Shown piece after piece: positions 59,101 to 64,000 of a stretch of 64,000 nucleotides of DNA. The number at the start of each line of letters is the position of its first letter. Positions within the stretch are counted from its first letter, which is position 1. This stretch comes from Sequoia sempervirens (taxonomy: Eukaryota > Streptophyta > Pinopsida > Cupressales > Cupressaceae), in NCBI GenBank assembly GCA_007258455.2, contig VDFB02000003.1:39418248-39482247 (forward strand), given 5' to 3'. The notes beneath the pieces are model-generated. The model was not told the origin of the DNA. It saw only the letters and a list, made by a program, of their open reading frames with translations, and made no database searches. A program made the position numbers and the translations under genes.

Positions 59101-61272
59101 ACATGACGACGTGAAAGGTAGATTGCAAGTCTGTTCAGGAGACTGGGTACTGTAGACTCTTGCTGAAGGAGTAGGAGACAATTCTGTCATCAATAACGAA
59201 TCTGTATTTTGGCTCATTGGCGACATTAGGTGGTATGCAGGAGGTGTTTCCGATGGTATATTATATGTACTTTCAGGTGAAGGGATATTGTCAAGAGTTT
59301 CAAACACTCTTGCTGATGGTGACAGTGCTGAATCTCCTGTCGTTAAGTAATCATCGCTATTGTACATTGTTTGAGGCTGTTCCTTATTGTCTGGAGTTTT
59401 AGGCACACTTTCATATGTACGCAATTCTGATGCCCTTGCAATGGACTCTTCATTTTTGTTATACTCTGGCTCTGATGGGCCAGGGGTTCCAAACAAACTT
59501 AAGAATTCAGATCCCACTACTTTTGATGATGCAAATTGAAATGACTCTGCATTGATGTTAAGCTCCAATTCTGAATGTTTATCTCCATTTACGCTAAGCT
59601 TGGACTCCGAGTATTGATATTCTGCATTGAAACTAACCTCAAAGTCTAAATGCTGATCAAAAGGCATTGTGGGTTTTTCGCATGTAGCAATAAGTGGTGA
59701 GTTATTTTCATGAGTGTCATCAACACTTGAGAACTCATCTGTCACTGCTTTTGATGATGCAATTTGTAATTGATCCGCATTTATACTAACCTCAGACTGT
59801 GAATGCTGATCAAGAGGCATTGTGGCGTTAATGCAAGTAGTGTCAAGTGTGGGGTTATTTTCAGGAGTGTCAAAAACACTTATGCACTTCGATGCCACTG
59901 CTTTTGATGATGCAATTGAGAGTTGCTCTGCATTTATGTCAAGCTCAGACTGTGAATGCGGATCTTCTGCATTTATGCTAAGCTCGACCTCTGAATGCTG
60001 ATAAAGAACCGCGGGTTTGTTTAAAGTAGTATCAAGTGGGGATATAATTTCAGGAGTGCTATAAACACTTATGCACTCAGATGCCACTGCTTTTGATGAT
60101 GCAATTGTCAACTGCTCTTCATTTATGCTAAACTCAGACTGTGAATGTTGATTTTCTGTATTTATACTGAGCCTGGACTGTGAATATTGATCTTCTGCAT
60201 TTATACTAAGCCCAGACTCTAAATATTGATCCTCTGCATTTATACTAAGCTCAATCTCTGAATGCTGATAAAGAGGTGCTGTGGATTTGTTAAAAGCAGA
60301 ATTCGATGAGGGGTTTCTTTCAGGAGTGCCATAAACATTTAAGTATTCAGAAGCCCCTGTTTTTGATGACGCAATTGGCAACTGCTCTGCATTTATGCTA
60401 GGTTCGGATTGTGAGTGCTGATCTTCTGCATTTACACTAAGCTTGAACTGTGAATGCTGAAAGGGAGCCATTGTAGGTTTGTTGCAAGTATAATCAGGAG
60501 AGGGGTTACTTTCAGGAGTGTCACAAACCTTGAAGCACTCAGATACTACTGCTTTTGATGATACAATTGGCAATTGCTCTGTGTTTATGCTAAGTTCGGA
60601 CTGAGAATGCTGATCTTCTGTATTTATGTTAAGCTCAGACTGTGCATGCTGATCTTCTGTATATATGCTTAGTTTGGAATGTAAATGTTGATCTTTTGCA
60701 TTTGTGCTAAGCCCAATCTCCGAAAGCTGATCAATAGATGCTGGTGATTGTTTATATCTAATATCAGGTGGTGGGTTACTTTCAAAACTTTCAGACACAG
60801 TGGACCACTGAAACGCAACAACTTCTGATGATGCAACTGGCAATGATTCTGCAATTTTGTCCGTAGACTGACCTCCAGATGTTGCAGACATATTCGAGCC
60901 CTGAATTGATACTGGTGATTCAATTGTCAACAGTTCTAAATTTCTGCAAAGATTGGACTCAAATTGCTTTGCAAGAGGTGTTGAAAGTTCTATGCAAGTT
61001 GTATTAGGTAACAGACAAATTTCAGATACGCTTATGCACTCAAATGATTCTGCTATTGCCATTGCAATTGCTTCATCGTCAAGCAAGCTGGGAATCTTCC
61101 ATATATCAGACCACACCGTAGCAAATATGTTTAAAATGTTCTGAACCGACAGAAATCTCATGCATCTTGCAGAAATCGTGTAAAGAAAAACTCCAGATGC
61201 TGTCTCCAACATTTTGAGAAACAGAATTAGGATCAGCTTCCACGGACAAAATAAATTTAAATTTATAAGCAA
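56120..61272 (-). CDS. ATG18/WIPI-family (PROPPIN) protein with large repeat extension
   Basis: Four exons: 61272-58273, 57234-56976, 56472-56349 and 56192-56120. All junctions are GT-AG, the phases join, and the product would be 1151 residues. Residue 790 onward is a PROPPIN beta-propeller: FNQDFTCFACGTDQGIRVYK, CDPF, PPDKVIIWD, VLVCPGLLKGQV, FVSAHDSHIACLAL, ASTKGTLLRIFNTSDG, then in exon 2 VRRGAKRAEIYS with the RRG phosphoinositide-binding pair, and FYRCQFDPVNGGEM at the end. ATG18 proteins bind PI3P and PI(3,5)P2 and act in autophagosome formation. Plant ATG18a-type proteins are about 400 residues with short N-termini; here about 790 residues precede the propeller, mostly Ser/Glu/Asn/Gln repeats. 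The start is uncertain: Met-1, Met-21 or Met-38, or an unseen upstream exon. Confidence 0.88.
56657..56802. repeat. foldback sequence in intron 2 of the ATG18-like gene
   Basis: CAAATTCACCTTCAACAATTC (from 56674) pairs with GAATTGTTGGAGGTGAATTTG (to 56798), and ATGACAAATTCAT (56715) with ATGAATTTGTCAT (56759). The left arm has an extra 14-bp copy of ACCAACAATTCATC. This could be a small foldback element. Confidence 0.8.
57235..58272 (-). other. intron 1 of the ATG18-like gene
   Basis: 1038-bp intron, GT at 58272-58271 and AG at 57236-57235. It contains a 37-bp exact tandem duplication (58028-58101, unit ending ACTGAGTAAGCTAT). Confidence 0.8.
59473..60837 (-). repeat. coding repeats of the ATG18-like N-terminal region
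   Basis: Residues about 146-600. The basic unit is LSINAEDQHSQSE (13 residues, 39 bp), with some 16 variants. These alternate with blocks around ASSKAVASECISVYDTPE. The seven ASSK-type motifs start at residues 147, 237, 301, 391, 454, 505 and 581, so spacing changes in steps of about 13 residues. Confidence 0.9.
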
Positions 61273-61312
61273 TTCTCTTAACAGCTAAGCCTTCATGGAA
61301 CTGCTGCACCAT

Positions 61313-63158
61313 TCCAGGCCTGAACCCTTAAGGTCTAATTTTTTAGAAACCTAAATTTATAGGTAAAATTATTCTAATTTTATAGAAACCTAAATTTATA
61401 GATAAGATAAAATTATTCTAATTTTATAGAACCCTAAATTTATAGATAAGATAAAATTATTCTAATTTTATAGAACCCTAAATTTATAGATAAAATTATT
61501 CCAAGTATTATAAAAGGATCAAAATGAAATCATTATAATTGAGTTAGTAGCAGTTAAAATTAAATAATTAATAAGTTTGAAGAATTTTGAAAATTTTATA
61601 GTACCAAATTTGTTGAAATTATAAAAAATTAATGTATTCAAACTTTTAATTGTATTTAAAAAAGAAATTATTGATATTAAGAATTAAACATTTTAATTTT
61701 ATTTATTTATATAATAATATATTTTTTAAATCTTTTAGAAATAAATAATTGAAATCAGATAATTTTAACTATTATATTTTAGATTAGAATCATTTAAGTG
61801 TATTTGAAAATTAAAGTTTATTATTTTTAATTATTTAAAAATATAAAATTATTTACTTGGTCTAATATATTAATTCTAATTAATTTTAACAAATGATTTT
61901 ATTTTTTATGATTTTGTTTTGATATTATGGGTTGAAATTTGTGAATTATTATTATTTTGGGAGGGTTTTAGGCGGAACATCCTAAAAATAAAATTAGAAA
62001 ACATAGTTTTCTAAATTTCAACTATCTAATTTTGTTATATAATAATTTTCTAAGCTCATCCATCTAATTTTGTTATATTGAAATTTTATAAATTTAGTTT
62101 AATAAATAAATTTTGGTTAAAAATTATTTTTAGTTAACTTTATCTTTGTTAGATATATTGATTTTTTAATATATTAAACTAATAGATAACTTGAAATAGA
62201 TATTTCTTGCATGTCCAAATAAATTTTGGTTATCAAATTATTTTTAGTTAACTTTATCTTTGTTAGATATATTGATTTTTTAATATATTAAACTAATAGA
62301 TAACTTGAAATAGATATTTCTTGCATGTCCAACTTTTGTATTGATTTTTTAATATATTAAACTAATAGATAACTCGAAATAGATATTTCTTGCATGTCTA
62401 GCTTTTGGATTCAACTCTATAGTTGAATCCAAAAGCTCAACAACACAACTTCATGAATTGTAGAATCTCATACCAACTATAGATATTTCTAACAACTAAA
62501 ATTTACAATATAAACAAATTTAAAATAACATGAAACAATGAAACTAATATTTACATTAAATAATTTACCTATTTCTATACTCATTTTGTATAGGCCAAAA
62601 TTCTTCAAATCACTCTCAGAGATCTTGGAACCACTTTTGGAGAACTTTAAACTACTTTTGGAAAACTTCAAATGAAGTTACAAACAAATAAGTTTTAGAA
62701 TGTGTTATATTAGAAAAAATTTAATCCATATATATCATTATAATAGATGAGTTGTTGATATTGTTAGTTAAAACTAATATATAATTAAACAATTTTTGAT
62801 AATAATAGATAATAATATTTAACATTTTTGTAAAAGTAAAACAATATCATTATTTCTAAAAAACAATTAATTTAAATAAAATGAACATCTAAAAATGAAA
62901 ATTTAAAACATAACTATTACGAGGCGTTATAGTGAAAGCAACGAAGGAATATTCTAAATTTCTGTGTTAAGAAAACCTTTGTGCACTTAAATTGACATCC
63001 TTGCTGGCCGTCCTTAGTGTAGTGGTGGTAACAAAGCATGAGTAACTGGAAGAGTAGTCACTGATATTTGTGTGAGTTTTCTGTACACCTGGGGTAAAAA
63101 TCCTGAATGTAAGAAAGCAACGAAGGGTAAAGTAACGGCTGCTTGCATGTGAACCATT
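61313..63158. repeat. AT-rich DNA with tandem repeats and a perfect hairpin
   Basis: About three copies of a 45-49 bp unit (CTAAATTTATAGATAAGATA) lie at 61340-61510, directly upstream of the ATG18-like start. A unit of about 113 bp lies at 62107-62400, two full copies and one partial, with GATAACTTGAAATAGATATT. A perfect 17-bp inverted repeat is at 62400-62437. No gene is recognised in the rest. Confidence 0.75.
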
Positions 63159-63888
63159 TCATGCACGAACGGTTTTGAAGAGAGGAGATTTAACCCGATT
63201 TTCCATTGCCTTCTTGAACAAATCCCTATCTTGAGACTTCTTGATAGCCTCCAAATTTTCCCCAATGAGCTCCACCCCATATTTCTCTAGAGCTCCCCTC
63301 TCGGCCAAAGCAACCGCCAGATTCAACGTTGTTTGGCCCCCCATAGTTGGAAAAATTGTGTCAGGCCTCTCCTTTTCTAAAACTTGCTCAACTAATTCAA
63401 GTGTCATTGGGGTAATGTATGTTTTATCTGCCATATCAGGATCGGTCATGATAGTGGCAGGATTGGAGTTAATCAATATAACTTCATAGCCTTCTTCCTT
63501 CAAGGCCTTGTAGGCTTGTGTTCTAGAGTAATCCAATTCATAGGCTTTCCCAATGACAATAGGGCCTACACCCAAAATAAGTATTTTTTTTCAAATCAGT
63601 GCACTTACCACTTTTGTGCTTGCCATTCTTCTCAGACCTCTCTATGGAGCCATCTTGCTCCTTTGTTTTTGTAGAACAATTTACATCATTGTGGATTCTT
63701 CTCTTGCTTTTGTTGTGACTAGAAAACTCAATTGTGGGCTTTTTGTAGGGTAAACACACAGAAGATTGAAAGAGGGGATGGGATTGGAAATGAATACCAG
63801 GGGGAAATTCAAGCTTCTTTGATAGCTTTGAAGTTGAAGAAGAAGAAGAACCAAACAATGAAGAGTCAACCATGATTTCCGGCAGCAA
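63159..63888 (-). pseudogene. carB: carbamoyl phosphate synthetase large subunit, 5' fragment
   Basis: The minus strand opens with a Ser-rich stretch (SSLFGSSSSSTSKLSKKLEF) that looks like a plastid transit peptide, then KCTDLKK. An extra A in a run of eight (about 63584-63591) shifts the frame. In the next frame follow [49 protein letters not shown] and [20 protein letters not shown], then a short unrelated end (SPLFKTVRA, stop). This covers only the N-terminal preATP-grasp region of a protein of about 1100 residues. The intact enzyme makes carbamoyl phosphate for arginine and pyrimidines in plastids. Two conserved Cys and one Gln near GQACEFDYSGTQAC are changed to Tyr, Tyr and Lys, supporting decay. 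Confidence 0.88.
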
Positions 63889-64000
63889 ATTTCAAGAGTT
63901 TGGGCTATTTTTTTCAAATGGGTTTGTAAAGATGATCTTTAAGGCTTGAAGTATTTCTGCAAGAATTTTCATGCATATTTGTAAGGGTGTAAAGGATTTT
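63889..64000. other. upstream flank of the carB fragment
   Basis: AT-rich; no feature is recognised in these last bases. Confidence 0.4.

Noticed and set aside
61106..61312. Alternative minus-strand frame starting MVQQFHEGLAVK before the ATG18-like gene
   Set aside because: Overlaps the long exon in another frame and stops after 68 residues. It may hint at an upstream start with a frame change, but nothing joins it to the gene.

Overview
The window is plant nuclear DNA, AT-rich and dominated by retrotransposons. The plant assignment rests on a Tat-type Ty3/gypsy element with two RNase H domains, a plant mobile domain (PMD) reading frame, a plant-type ATG18 gene with introns, and a plastid-type carbamoyl phosphate synthetase fragment. 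The low gene density and nested, slowly decaying elements suit a large seed-plant genome such as a conifer, but the species cannot be named from sequence alone. Only one gene looks intact, an ATG18/WIPI-family gene at 56.1-61.3 kb on the minus strand.

Layout. 1-4.14 kb: 3' half of a broken Ty1/copia element (integrase, RT, RNase H, PPT, 3' LTR). 4.14-5.8 kb: decayed internal DNA plus a second 3' LTR. 5.8-9.9 kb: AT-rich DNA, minisatellites, a large AT/GA palindrome and a broken DDE-type transposase. 9.9-15.6 kb: a three-level nest, in which a gag-only copia element (10378-14942) sits inside the 5' LTR of a miniature TRIM (10260-15220, TSD TAAAC), itself probably inside an old LTR. 15.6-18.6 kb: retroelement debris and a TATG-rich microsatellite.

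18.6-48.7 kb is one nested composite. The outer element is a non-autonomous LTR retrotransposon (LTRs 18594-19673 and 47660-48741) with no pol. It carries a DNA transposon of about 976 bp (23876-24851) and an 18.9-kb Tat-lineage Ty3/gypsy element (27952-46830). The Tat element has 1364-bp LTRs that differ at about 21 sites by eye, a decayed gag-protease-RT-RH-aRH-integrase, and an antisense PMD/coiled-coil gene between integrase and the 3' LTR. Its sense leader and the leader of the antisense gene both carry GC-rich hairpin repeats. Outer and inner elements share similar primer-binding sites, a leader block, a post-pol motif and a hairpin abutting the PPT, so the pol-less outer element may have used Tat-type enzymes.

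48.7-56 kb holds AT-rich DNA, a copia LTR remnant and a 2-kb purine tract followed by a pyrimidine tract. The ATG18-like gene encodes a C-terminal PROPPIN beta-propeller behind a predicted N-terminal extension of about 790 residues, much of it built of 13-residue repeats. 61.3-63.1 kb is AT-rich with tandem repeats and a perfect 17-bp hairpin. The window ends in a frameshifted, truncated 5' copy of plastid carB. Nearly all reading frames outside these features are shadows or decayed.
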